Assembly (NCBI RefSeq): GCF_030812775.1
Contig: NZ_JAUSTI010000012.1
Span: forward strand, 62,001-126,000
Length of the DNA: 64,000 nucleotides
From: Paenibacillus tundrae
GTDB lineage: Bacteria; Bacillota; Bacilli; Paenibacillales; Paenibacillaceae
Direction: 5' to 3'
Position 1 is the stretch's first letter, and the number at the start of each line of letters is the position of its first letter. A program made the translations under genes and the position numbers. This document shows, piece by piece, positions 34,400 to 43,032 of this stretch. The notes under the pieces are model-generated. The model was not told the origin of the DNA. It made no database searches and saw only the letters and a program-made list of their open reading frames with translations.

Positions 34400-35670
34400 G
34401 CATCATCTGCCTGACGGCAGCTCTGCTCGGTTGTGTGCCCCAAGTTGCTCAACGGCCTGGGATGGTGATTGAAGAAGAACCCATTACGCTACGTATTGCC
34501 TGGTGGGGTGGAGATTTCCGTAACAATGCTACGATTGAGGTTATCAACCAATATGAACAATTGAATCCGCATGTAAATATCGAATATGAATACAGCAGTT
34601 TCAACGAATACTGGCGGAAATTGGCTCCGCTGGCGGCAGGAAACACACTGCCAGATATTATTCAAATGGACATTTCGTATTTGGCACAGTATAGCTCACT
34701 ACAGCTCTTGGAGGATCTGACTCCATATATGCAGCGTGGGCTGCTGGATACGAAGGACGTGGACAAACAGCAGTTGGATAGTGGCCGCATCGATGGCAAT
34801 GTCTATGGATTGAGTCTGGGTGTGAATGCGCTGATGAGCATGTATGATCCAGAAGTGTTGCAGGCGAATGGCATTGAGTTCCCGACAGATGCATGGACGT
34901 GGGACGATTTTGATCAGATGGGCAAGCATATTCAGGGAAGAGGCATCTATCTTGGAACCCATCTTACCCCAGAGCAGTTTTTCGCGTATTACTTGAGGCA
35001 ACATGGTGCGAAGCTTTACGCGGAGGATGGGGCACGTCTCGGTTATGAGGATGACGCGTTATTTGTTGAATACTTTGGACTAATGCAGCGACTCGCGCAG
35101 GATAAACTCATCTTTGCCCCAGACATTTGGACCTCCGATATCGGTAAGCCAGACAATGATCCTTTTTATTTTGGAGAGGCGCTGTTTAGCTGGGGATATT
35201 CCAATCAATTTATTAGTACAATAGAGCATTATGGTAAGCCGCTGTCTATTGCTCCAATGCCAGGGCCTAATAATGCGGAGGGACTGTTTTTAAAGCCCGG
35301 CATGTTCTTCTCCATTGCAAATAATTCCAGGCAGAAGGAAGAGGCAGCGAAGTTTATTAGCTTTTTCGTGAATGATCTGGATGCCAATCTGCTGCTCAAA
35401 GGGGAGCGAGGTGTGCCCGTTTCGACTAGTGTGCGGGAGCAGATGAGAATGATCGTTGAACCGGAGCAAGCACAAGTATTTGATTATATAGACTGGGTCG
35501 CAGACCATAGCAGTCCAATGGATGCTCCGGATCCTGTAGGGAGCTCCGAAGTCACTGCCGTGCTGCGTGAGCTGTATGATCTGCTGTTATTTGGCAAGTT
35601 AACGGCAGAGGATGCAGCGCAGCAATTTCGTGAACGTGCCAACGCCATTTTGGCGAGAAGTGAAACCTAG
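34375..35670 (+). CDS. Second sugar-binding lipoprotein, overlapping the kinase gene
   Basis: The protein of about 431 residues has a lipoprotein signal (GRLLRTIGIICL, lipobox LLGC near residue 21) and a type-1 sugar-binding domain (TLRIAWWGGDFRNNA, LPDIIQMDISYLAQY). The GTG at 34375 is eight bases after AGGAGG, inside the end of the kinase gene, so the two are translationally coupled. It differs in size and sequence from the LipO-like protein upstream. Coupling to the sensor kinase suggests that it presents ligand to the kinase rather than, or as well as, to the transporter (inference). Confidence 0.85.
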   Translation: MGRLLRTIGIICLTAALLGCVPQVAQRPGMVIEEEPITLRIAWWGGDFRNNATIEVINQYEQLNPHVNIEYEYSSFNEYWRKLAPLAAGNTLPDIIQMDISYLAQYSSLQLLEDLTPYMQRGLLDTKDVDKQQLDSGRIDGNVYGLSLGVNALMSMYDPEVLQANGIEFPTDAWTWDDFDQMGKHIQGRGIYLGTHLTPEQFFAYYLRQHGAKLYAEDGARLGYEDDALFVEYFGLMQRLAQDKLIFAPDIWTSDIGKPDNDPFYFGEALFSWGYSNQFISTIEHYGKPLSIAPMPGPNNAEGLFLKPGMFFSIANNSRQKEEAAKFISFFVNDLDANLLLKGERGVPVSTSVREQMRMIVEPEQAQVFDYIDWVADHSSPMDAPDPVGSSEVTAVLRELYDLLLFGKLTAEDAAQQFRERANAILARSET

Positions 35671-35685
35671 CCATCTAATCATGAT

Positions 35686-35743
35686 AAGGTCATTCTGTCA
35701 TCAGAGTGGCAAGTGTAACTATTCTTTATTTCAATTTATATAG
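35686..35743 (+). repeat. Remnant of the dispersed repeat (right end only)
   Basis: These 58 bases match the right end of the repeat family (AAGGTCATTCTGTCATCAGAG, AAGTGTAAC, then TTTCAATTTATATAG). The rest of the element is missing. It follows the second binding-protein stop by 15 bases. Confidence 0.75.
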
Positions 35744-35906
35744 CATAACCTTCATTCTGCATGGATGAGGGTTTTTGTTATGGAATGGTGGATATTTCCT
35801 CTAGTATAATTAAACGGGGTAGTCATGCTGCCAATAGATCGGAATTTCGAAGATTAGAAGTTTGGAAGATGTTATCCATATATCAACCGATGAGGAGTGT
35901 CAGGAC

Positions 35907-37490
35907 ATGTCCATACATCACATGGGTCAAAAGATTGCTTTTGCAGATATCAAAACGAGGTTGCCTCACGAAAGCTGGATGTATACACAGAATGAAGCGC
36001 ATGACGGTGAATTCGATGCCGAGGAAGTATGGTTACATTCCGGTGATCTTCATATCCCTGAGCTGTTGCTGGATGAGGGGCCTTTTTTGATTATGGTGGA
36101 GGGAAATCTGATCGTTGATCGTTATATTGGAAACACCGAATCCGACGCGGCCGCTTCTAACCTGGTTGTGCTTGGTGATCTTACAACGCCTTATATGCTC
36201 GTAGGAGGGCAGGAAATATATATTACAGGTCATCTTTATGTGGAGGATATGTTCTGGGGAGATTACAACCATGGAGAGTTGACGGTGAGAGGTAACGTAG
36301 AAGGTGGACTGCTAGTAAGTACAGAGCAATATGGAATTCAGGTTCAAGGACAGCGTAAAGTGAAGCGTCAGCTCCAAGAGTGGGAGGATCTCGGGCCATG
36401 GCAAGGCTTTGACATGCTGAAGTTATTTGTTCCTGAGTGTGTCATTGACGAAGATACAGAAGAGCCGTTTCTATGGCGAGAAGAGATGATAAAGAGACTT
36501 CAGCAGGGACAACCTGTCATTCATCGAGAGTATATTCAGGCCGCTGGAGTAGAACCGGATGTACCGGATTGGTTCGAAGATCATCGAGTTAGCGCTGAGA
36601 ACATACAGCGTCTTACGCATCCTTCATTATTGCCTGTAAAGGAGGACGATGAGTTGCTGAACAGCTATGAGTTTTGGCTTGGTGAACAGTTTTGCCGAGC
36701 ATCCGTCTATGGGGATGAGCATACGGAGGGTTACTTCCGAAGCTTGTATTTTCAGGACGAACATGGCTGTGCATTGTTGCTCAAAATAGAGCCAGTAGAC
36801 CAAGCTTCAGGCTCTCCTAAAGAACTTGCCGAGCAAGCGGAAAAACCTGCCTGGAAGATCTCAGGCGCATATCGTTATGTGAACCGTGAAAACTCCGAAT
36901 GGAGCGTATTTACGGAAAAATCACCTTCGGATATTCAGAAGTTAAGCAACCACGGATGGGACACCTTATTGCAGTCTGTATCGAATTATCAGTATGCCCG
37001 CACCTTAATTACGTCGCAACGTATTCGTGATTTATTAGCGTTGCCTATTGTGGAGCCATATGACGATTATTATGATGATGACCGGCATGGGCTATGGATT
37101 GGAGACTTCTACTATGCATTTCGACAAGCAGGTCAGATGTGTGATGGTATTCCCCAGCCAGCTATGCTGCGTATTGGAAGAGAGTATGTGGACATAGAAG
37201 GGGAGACACGGGTCGAGAAGTACTACTATACCTTGCACCAGCACGTGGATGGGTCTGAGAGTGTATTGATCGAATATTCGGCTCAAGAAGACGAAGATGA
37301 TGATGAGGAGCCGCTGACGATTGAGCTTCATTATGCAGGTGGATCTCAATTATTGCATGCCGTTCAATTGCTGGAACGTGGACGCAAAGAGATCATTCAA
37401 GCTAATGAGGATTTATTGAATGGGGAGCTGCCGTACGGTGTGGATTCTTTTGCGAAGCGATATTGGAAATCCAAAGGATATCTGAAATAA
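35907..37490 (+). CDS. Unknown protein with bactofilin-like beta-helix region
   Basis: The protein is about 527 residues, soluble and very acidic. Residues about 45-155 consist of short repeated beta turns (LHSGDLHI, IMVEGNLIVD, LVVLGDLTT, YITGHLYV, LTVRGNVE), as in right-handed beta-helix polymer-forming proteins. The remaining 370 residues have no domain I recognise; two aromatic-rich alpha/beta segments lie near 240-310 and 370-450, and an acidic EDEDDDEEP run near 455. The open frame extends 15 codons upstream, but TGAGGAG lies nine bases before the ATG at 35907. A role as scaffold or as a toxin-immunity-type protein is only speculation. It stands alone, with a terminator after it. Confidence 0.7.
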   Translation: MSIHHMGQKIAFADIKTRLPHESWMYTQNEAHDGEFDAEEVWLHSGDLHIPELLLDEGPFLIMVEGNLIVDRYIGNTESDAAASNLVVLGDLTTPYMLVGGQEIYITGHLYVEDMFWGDYNHGELTVRGNVEGGLLVSTEQYGIQVQGQRKVKRQLQEWEDLGPWQGFDMLKLFVPECVIDEDTEEPFLWREEMIKRLQQGQPVIHREYIQAAGVEPDVPDWFEDHRVSAENIQRLTHPSLLPVKEDDELLNSYEFWLGEQFCRASVYGDEHTEGYFRSLYFQDEHGCALLLKIEPVDQASGSPKELAEQAEKPAWKISGAYRYVNRENSEWSVFTEKSPSDIQKLSNHGWDTLLQSVSNYQYARTLITSQRIRDLLALPIVEPYDDYYDDDRHGLWIGDFYYAFRQAGQMCDGIPQPAMLRIGREYVDIEGETRVEKYYYTLHQHVDGSESVLIEYSAQEDEDDDEEPLTIELHYAGGSQLLHAVQLLERGRKEIIQANEDLLNGELPYGVDSFAKRYWKSKGYLK

Positions 37491-37506
37491 AAGAGCTACA
37501 CCTTAA

Positions 37507-37554
37507 AACAAGACGCCCAGACAGGATATTGCACCTGACCGAGCGTCTTTGTTT
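37507..37554 (+). terminator. Terminator after the beta-helix protein gene
   Basis: AAACAAGACGC pairs with GCGTCTTTGTTT with inner CAGG/CCTG pairing. A short T-rich tail follows. Confidence 0.75.
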
Positions 37555-37658
37555 GATCATTTCTATAGAAGAGTAGAGCACGCGAAAGAGAGAGGTGGGC
37601 AGTTGAGTGGACGCCAACATGTGGAATCATTTAATTCAATTAAAATTGGAAAAAGAGG

Positions 37659-37708
37659 TTGAAATCGCTACCAACTCAGACTATAATAAAAATGTCGAAA
37701 CGTTTCAA
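37659..37708 (+). promoter_or_regulatory. Promoter with LacI-type operator O1
   Basis: TTGAAA (37659-37664) and TATAAT (37682-37687) have a 17-base spacer. The near-palindrome TCGAAACGTTTCAA (37695-37708) lies on the expected start site, so bound repressor would block initiation. It points toward the lacI-type gene 510 bases downstream. Confidence 0.75.
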
Positions 37709-37872
37709 TATGCTGTTTATAAGCTTAATTAACGATTTTCTATATTTAGAAAAAGCAAAAGATATGATATTTATACGTATAATATAACGATGGTAGAATG
37801 GTAAGAAAGAGCTTATATATCTTAGTCCCATAGGGTTTTCGGAGCAAAAGTAGAGCATTTTTTCGGAAAGTG

Positions 37873-37888
37873 TTCGAAACGTTTCGAA
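37873..37888 (+). promoter_or_regulatory. LacI-type operator O2
   Basis: TTCGAAACGTTTCGAA is a perfect 16-base palindrome centred on CG, the geometry preferred by LacI-family repressors. It is 178 bases from O1, a distance compatible with DNA looping. The same 16-mer recurs upstream of the GH94 gene. Confidence 0.82.
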
Positions 37889-38009
37889 TTGGTATAAAAG
37901 CACACTCAGTTAGAGCCGAAGTACCTCACAATCGTAGAAAGTTATTAGTTATGGTGGTTGTCACAACCCTTTACAGTATAAAATGTAGCTATACAAAACG
38001 AACTTGATA

Positions 38010-38159
38010 GTTACACGAGAACGGAGAGGACAGAAATAACGTGAAGAAGCGAAGCGTTCGCCTTTATCCCCGGATTTTCCCTTTAGAGAAGGGAGTTCAA
38101 AAAATCTGGGGATAACAGCGATCGGAAGGTTGTTCTGTCAGCGGAGTGGTAAGAGTAAC
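38010..38159 (+). repeat. Dispersed palindromic repeat, copy D (short form)
   Basis: These 150 bases run from GTTACAC to GAGTAAC, with the terminal heptamers changed relative to other copies but the internal arms conserved. It lies between O2 and the lacI-type start, so it would be in that gene's leader RNA if the promoter at 37659 is used. The rest of the 727-base gap (37491-38217) holds the terminator and operators listed separately. Confidence 0.85.
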
Positions 38160-38217
38160 GTTCTTAACTTCGTTTTAACAAGAGAAATTTGGTCAATGTA
38201 GAAGGAGCGAACGTAGA

Positions 38218-39243
38218 ATGGCGACGATTAAGGATGTGGCAAAGCTAGCAGGCGTAGCGCTCTCGACAGCTTCCTATGCGTTAAACGGGGATAGCAAAGT
38301 GAGTGCGAAAACGAAGAGTAAGGTGCTTGAAGCAGCACGTGAACTGAATTACCGCAAAAATGGCTTTGCCATGGACCTGAAGCGGAGCCGGACGAATACG
38401 ATCGCTTTGATTTTGACGGACTTGTCTGGTCCGTATTATTCGGAACTGATTCGGAGTGTGCAAGATGTAGCGCTCGCTAACGGATATGACCTGATTGCAT
38501 GTAGCTCTATGGGTGAGCGTGATTCCACAGCCGTTCGATTTTTGCGTGAAAAAAGAGTAGACGGTGCGATTATACTTGCACATAACATCCATGATGATAT
38601 TTTGGTAGAGTCAGCCGGGTCGCGTTTTCCGATCATTGTGATGGATCGTCACCTCTCAGGGGATCATCTGGTGAACGTCCTGGTGGACGGGGAACAGGGT
38701 GGCTATCTCGCTACGCGTCATCTGATCCAGGAAGGGCATCGCACGATTGCTTATATTAGTGGACCGTCCAACTCGTATGACAATGCCTTAAGATATCAAG
38801 GATATCTTAGAGCCATGCAGGAGGCTGGACTTGAGGAACGTTCGAAGTGGAAGCTAAGTGGCAGTTTTGTGCGTGAAGGTGGATATAGTGCAACCAAAAT
38901 GATGATGCTGCAAGGTGAGCTTCCATCGGCTGTTTTTTATGGTAATGATGAGATGGCGATTGGTGGTTTGAAGGCATTCGAGGAAAGCGGTATATCTGTT
39001 CCGAATGACATTTCAGTCGTTGGTTTTGATGACATTCAGTTGTCGGAATACGTTCATCCTCCGCTTACGACAATCCGTCAGCCTAAGCATGAAGCAGGAT
39101 CACTGGCAGGACATCTGTTATTCCAGATGCTGAACGGTGAAGCTGTGAATCCATCATATACGCTAACGATTGATATGGTGGTACGACGTTCCGTGCGGTC
39201 TGTTCAATCAAGTACTGACACACAACCCATACAGCCTGCCTAA
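38218..39243 (+). CDS. LacI-family transcriptional repressor
   Basis: The 341-residue protein has an N-terminal LacI helix-turn-helix (residues 2-22: TIKDVAKLAGVALSTASYAL) followed by a hinge and a periplasmic-binding-protein-like effector domain with the usual landmarks (IVMDRH near 140, VVGFDDIQLSEYVHPPLTTI near 268). GAAGGAG precedes the ATG. Three related palindromes flank the gene: two upstream and one directly before the GH94 gene. It should therefore repress itself and the phosphorylase until an inducing sugar binds. Confidence 0.9.
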   Translation: MATIKDVAKLAGVALSTASYALNGDSKVSAKTKSKVLEAARELNYRKNGFAMDLKRSRTNTIALILTDLSGPYYSELIRSVQDVALANGYDLIACSSMGERDSTAVRFLREKRVDGAIILAHNIHDDILVESAGSRFPIIVMDRHLSGDHLVNVLVDGEQGGYLATRHLIQEGHRTIAYISGPSNSYDNALRYQGYLRAMQEAGLEERSKWKLSGSFVREGGYSATKMMMLQGELPSAVFYGNDEMAIGGLKAFEESGISVPNDISVVGFDDIQLSEYVHPPLTTIRQPKHEAGSLAGHLLFQMLNGEAVNPSYTLTIDMVVRRSVRSVQSSTDTQPIQPA

Positions 39244-39399
39244 CAATCGGCGGTAAATGCTCGTAATGGCGTGGCTTTGGAACATATAAGCAAGATATGG
39301 CTAAAAATGATTCATAAGTGCGTAGTGAATAAAGGGGTTCATCGTCGGGATCAGGCTTAACATGCTCGATCCTTAGGGAATCCCTATTCTTTTTCAGAC

Positions 39400-39419
39400 A
39401 ATTCGAAACGTTTCGAATT
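39400..39419 (+). promoter_or_regulatory. LacI-type operator O3 before the GH94 gene
   Basis: AATTCGAAACGTTTCGAATT is a perfect 20-base palindrome 31 bases before the phosphorylase start. It contains the same 16-base core as O2. Repressor here would block the phosphorylase transcript. Confidence 0.85.
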
Positions 39420-39450
39420 TGAGTTTATACTACATCAAGGAGTGGATAAG

Positions 39451-42400
39451 ATGACAACGATGACTAATGAATCGATCCGGCTGACTGCTGGGGAACTGAC
39501 ATTTACCTTTTTGAATAGTGGAGATCTGTATCAGGCGACTTCCGGCACAACGATGCTGAACCAGTTGCTTAGCAATCCAATTGATGGATCACTGAATAAC
39601 CTGTACCTGCGGGTGTTTGAGGGTAGCAACATTCATGCCGTTCCATTGCTGGGAGCGCGCTCGAATAGCAAAGTCGTGAAGAGTAAGTCCTTGCCAAGCA
39701 ACCAGTTAATCTGGGAGGGCGCCGTACCACTGGATGGTAAACAACAAGAGATTGGTTATCAGGTCATATTTACGGCTACTGCACAGGGGATCTGGTTCTG
39801 GGATGTGAAGCTCCATGGGCAACATAACCACGTGGATGTCGTTTACGGACAAGACGTAGGTCTTGCTGATCCAGGCGCAGTACGGAGCAACGAGGCGTAT
39901 CTGTCACAATATATCGATCACACCGTATTTGAAGATGCAACTAAAGGTTATGTGGTGTGTTCCCGTCAGAATCAGCCTCAGGGCGGCGCATTCCCATATA
40001 TGCAGCAAGGTTCACTGACCAAAGCAGTAGGTTACTCCACGGACGGATTCCAGTTCTTCGGTCTGTCTTACAAAGAAACCGATAAGCCCGAGGGCTTAAG
40101 TTATCCAACGCTCGCTAATGAGACGTATCAGTACGAATTTGCTTACACGGCGTTACAGTCGGAAGCCTTGAAACTGGATGGAGAAGCGCAAGTTATCTTC
40201 TACGGACTCGCGAAGCCAGATCATCCTACAGGCATCTCTGCCCTGGAATTTGGGGATGAAGTAGCGGCAGCTTGGAATAAGGTTCAGGCAGAAACTGTCC
40301 AGCTTGGCGAGACATTGGAACAAGTAAAACGGTCTGCACGCCTTGGCGAGCCGCTGGTGACGGTTGATCTAACGGAAGAGGAGATTAATCATTTGTTCCC
40401 TGATCGGCATCAGGAAGAACGCAGCGGTGACTCCCTACTTTCCTTCTTCACAGGTAGTTACGAGCATATTGTTTTAAAAGCAAAAGAGTTGCTCGTAGAG
40501 CGTCCGCATGGCCATATCCTGATGAGCGGTGGCAATGTGCAGCTCGGAGCACAAGTTATTACGACAACGTCGTATATGTACGGTATCTTCAACTCCCAGC
40601 TTGTCATTGGGAATACGAATTTTAATAAAATGATCAGCAATGCCCGCAATGCGCTGAACGTGCCGAAAACAGCCGGACAACGGATCTATGTGGAGCTGGA
40701 TGGGGTCTATCGTTTACTGACCATGCCATCGCTGTTCGAAATTGGCTTCAATTATGTACGCTGGATGTACAAAACCGAATCGGATACATTCATCATTACA
40801 AACTACACGGGTACAAATACAACCGAAGTACGTATGGATGTGCGTTCAACGAGTGGTCAAGCGTACCGCTATCTGGTAACGAGCCAAGTAACGATGAATG
40901 TGAATGAATATGAGTATCCGCTACATATGAAGCAGGATGGCAATACGTTGATCTTCACAGCAGACTCACAGGCGATTAGCGCAGGGACTTACCCTGACTT
41001 GCAATATCGGATGACGGTGGAAGGCGCTACCTTTAACGTGGGTGACGAATCCTTGCTGGCAAGTGGTGTACGCAGTGGTAGTGCATCTCTGGTTACGCTT
41101 AGTCTGGAGGAAAGTGCTGAGTGGAGGCTAACCATCCAAGGGATACTTGAAGGTCAAGCAGAGGGTTCAGTAGTAACGCTTGATTCGAGCCTGACGTTTG
41201 AAGAAGAAGTTCAGGCGTATCGTGAATTTTTTGCGGGTGTTATGAATGGTTTCCGCCTATCGCGCGGTGAAGGTCAGAATGCAGAAGATCTTTTCAAAGT
41301 AAATGCACTCGCATGGTGGTACACGCACAATATGCTGGTTCATTACTCTGTGCCTCACGGATTGGAGCAATATGGCGGAGCAGCATGGGGTACGCGGGAT
41401 GTATGCCAAGGACCTGTTGAGTATTTCATGGCAACGCAAAAATATGAGCAGGTAGCTGATATCATCAAAATGGTCTATACCCACCAGTATGAAGATGATG
41501 GTAACTGGCCGCAGTGGTTCATGTTTGATAAATATTTTGCCATTCAACAGGAAGAGAGTCATGGCGATATCATCGTATGGCCGCTCAAAGTACTTGCAGA
41601 CTATCTGACCGCGACTCGTGATTATGCGATCTTGGATGAGAAGGTGCCGTATACCGTTAAGCATAGCTTCGGATTCACAGAAGAGACAGCAACGGTACTG
41701 GATCATGCCAAAAAAGAAATTGAATATATCCGTGCCAACTTCCTGCACGATACATTCCTATCTTCCTACGGTGATGGCGACTGGGATGATACGCTCCAGC
41801 CTGCGAATGCACAGCTCAAGCAATACATGGTGAGCAGTTGGACAGTTGCCCTAACTTATCAGTCCGTGAATGTGCTCTCCCAAGCACTGCAATCCAAGGA
41901 TACGGAATTTGCACAGGAGCTTGAAGTGCTGGCACAAGGCATTCGTGAGGACTTTAACCGTTACATGTTAGGTACAGATGTCATTCCGGGGTTTGTATAC
42001 ATGGAGAAAGCAGATCAAGCGAAGTTGATGCTGCATCCATCAGATACAGAAACAGGTATTCAGTATCGTCTGCTGCCTATGACGCGCAGTATGATTGGTG
42101 AATTGCTGAATGCGGAGCAGGCTGAAACACACTATGCACTTATCCGTGAGCAGTTCCTATGCCCAGATGGTGTACGTCTGATGAATCGTCCGGCTCAATA
42201 TGCAGGCGGTGTAAGTACACACTTCAAACGGGCAGAGCAGGCGTCCAACTTCGGACGCGAGATTGGTCTGCAGTATGTGCATGCGCATATTCGTTACGTG
42301 GAAGCTATGGCGAAGCTGGGCAAGACGGATCAGGTATGGAATGGTCTGGCGATGATTAACCCGATCGGCATCAATGAGGTTGTCCCAAATGCGGAGATCC

Positions 42401-42846
42401 GCCAAGCGAATGCCTACTTCAGTAGTTCTGACGGCAAATTCAATACCCGTTATGAGGCACAGAAGCATTTTGACCAGTTGCGTAAAGGAACTGTACAGGT
42501 GAAGGGTGGATGGAGAATCTACTCCAGCGGCCCTGGAATCTACATGAACCAACTGATCTCGAACGCGCTTGGCATCCGTCAGGAAAGTGGAGATCTGGTG
42601 ATTGACCCTGTATTGCCAGCAGAGCTGGACGGTATGCAGTTCGAATTCGAGTATGCGGGTGAACCGGTGACATTTATCTACCACTTGAGTACAGGTGCAG
42701 TTAACCGTGTGACGGTGAATGGCCAGGAGATCCATGCGGAAAGCACGATTAATCGTTATCGCCAGGGCGGCGTCTGCATCTCGCAGGAGGCGTTCAAACA
42801 AGCACGTGGTGCTGCAGAGCGTACAGTTATTGATATTTATATGTAA
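39451..42846 (+). CDS. GH94 glycoside phosphorylase, probable 1,2-beta-oligoglucan phosphorylase
   Basis: The protein of about 1131 residues is cytoplasmic (no signal). The N-terminal half is beta-rich. The alpha/alpha-barrel half contains GAAWGTRDVCQGPVEYF, NWPQWFMFDKY and GDWDDTLQPAN (near residue 775), where GH94 enzymes carry the catalytic acid Asp. Size and these segments resemble the 1,2-beta-oligoglucan (sophorooligosaccharide) phosphorylases of Listeria and Clostridia, as I recall them. Such enzymes use phosphate to release glucose 1-phosphate. Cellobiose or laminaribiose phosphorylases are shorter (about 800-900). AAGGAG lies eight bases before the ATG at 39451; an in-frame GTG overlaps it and is rejected. 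Control is by operator O3. Confidence 0.75.
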   Translation: MTTMTNESIRLTAGELTFTFLNSGDLYQATSGTTMLNQLLSNPIDGSLNNLYLRVFEGSNIHAVPLLGARSNSKVVKSKSLPSNQLIWEGAVPLDGKQQEIGYQVIFTATAQGIWFWDVKLHGQHNHVDVVYGQDVGLADPGAVRSNEAYLSQYIDHTVFEDATKGYVVCSRQNQPQGGAFPYMQQGSLTKAVGYSTDGFQFFGLSYKETDKPEGLSYPTLANETYQYEFAYTALQSEALKLDGEAQVIFYGLAKPDHPTGISALEFGDEVAAAWNKVQAETVQLGETLEQVKRSARLGEPLVTVDLTEEEINHLFPDRHQEERSGDSLLSFFTGSYEHIVLKAKELLVERPHGHILMSGGNVQLGAQVITTTSYMYGIFNSQLVIGNTNFNKMISNARNALNVPKTAGQRIYVELDGVYRLLTMPSLFEIGFNYVRWMYKTESDTFIITNYTGTNTTEVRMDVRSTSGQAYRYLVTSQVTMNVNEYEYPLHMKQDGNTLIFTADSQAISAGTYPDLQYRMTVEGATFNVGDESLLASGVRSGSASLVTLSLEESAEWRLTIQGILEGQAEGSVVTLDSSLTFEEEVQAYREFFAGVMNGFRLSRGEGQNAEDLFKVNALAWWYTHNMLVHYSVPHGLEQYGGAAWGTRDVCQGPVEYFMATQKYEQVADIIKMVYTHQYEDDGNWPQWFMFDKYFAIQQEESHGDIIVWPLKVLADYLTATRDYAILDEKVPYTVKHSFGFTEETATVLDHAKKEIEYIRANFLHDTFLSSYGDGDWDDTLQPANAQLKQYMVSSWTVALTYQSVNVLSQALQSKDTEFAQELEVLAQGIREDFNRYMLGTDVIPGFVYMEKADQAKLMLHPSDTETGIQYRLLPMTRSMIGELLNAEQAETHYALIREQFLCPDGVRLMNRPAQYAGGVSTHFKRAEQASNFGREIGLQYVHAHIRYVEAMAKLGKTDQVWNGLAMINPIGINEVVPNAEIRQANAYFSSSDGKFNTRYEAQKHFDQLRKGTVQVKGGWRIYSSGPGIYMNQLISNALGIRQESGDLVIDPVLPAELDGMQFEFEYAGEPVTFIYHLSTGAVNRVTVNGQEIHAESTINRYRQGGVCISQEAFKQARGAAERTVIDIYM

Positions 42847-42916
42847 TGTGTAATCAGGAGAGAGACAAATAATATACAATCTTGTTGGTACTCTCTTCTG
42901 TCCCCTATACACTAAA

Positions 42917-42985
42917 AAAAGAAGCTCTACCTTGATCAGTGGAAGTCAGTCTATCCATTTACAAGGGGGGGGCTTCTTTTCTTTA
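42917..42985 (+). terminator. Probable terminator after the GH94 gene
   Basis: AAAAGAAGC pairs with GCTTCTTTT across a 46-base loop that also contains CCTTG/CAAGG pairing. A T-rich tail follows. A run of eight G residues lies at 42965-42972. Confidence 0.55.
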
Positions 42986-43032
42986 TATATGAGGATGGAA
43001 ATCAAATGGAACTTTATGAGGTTTTCCACTGC

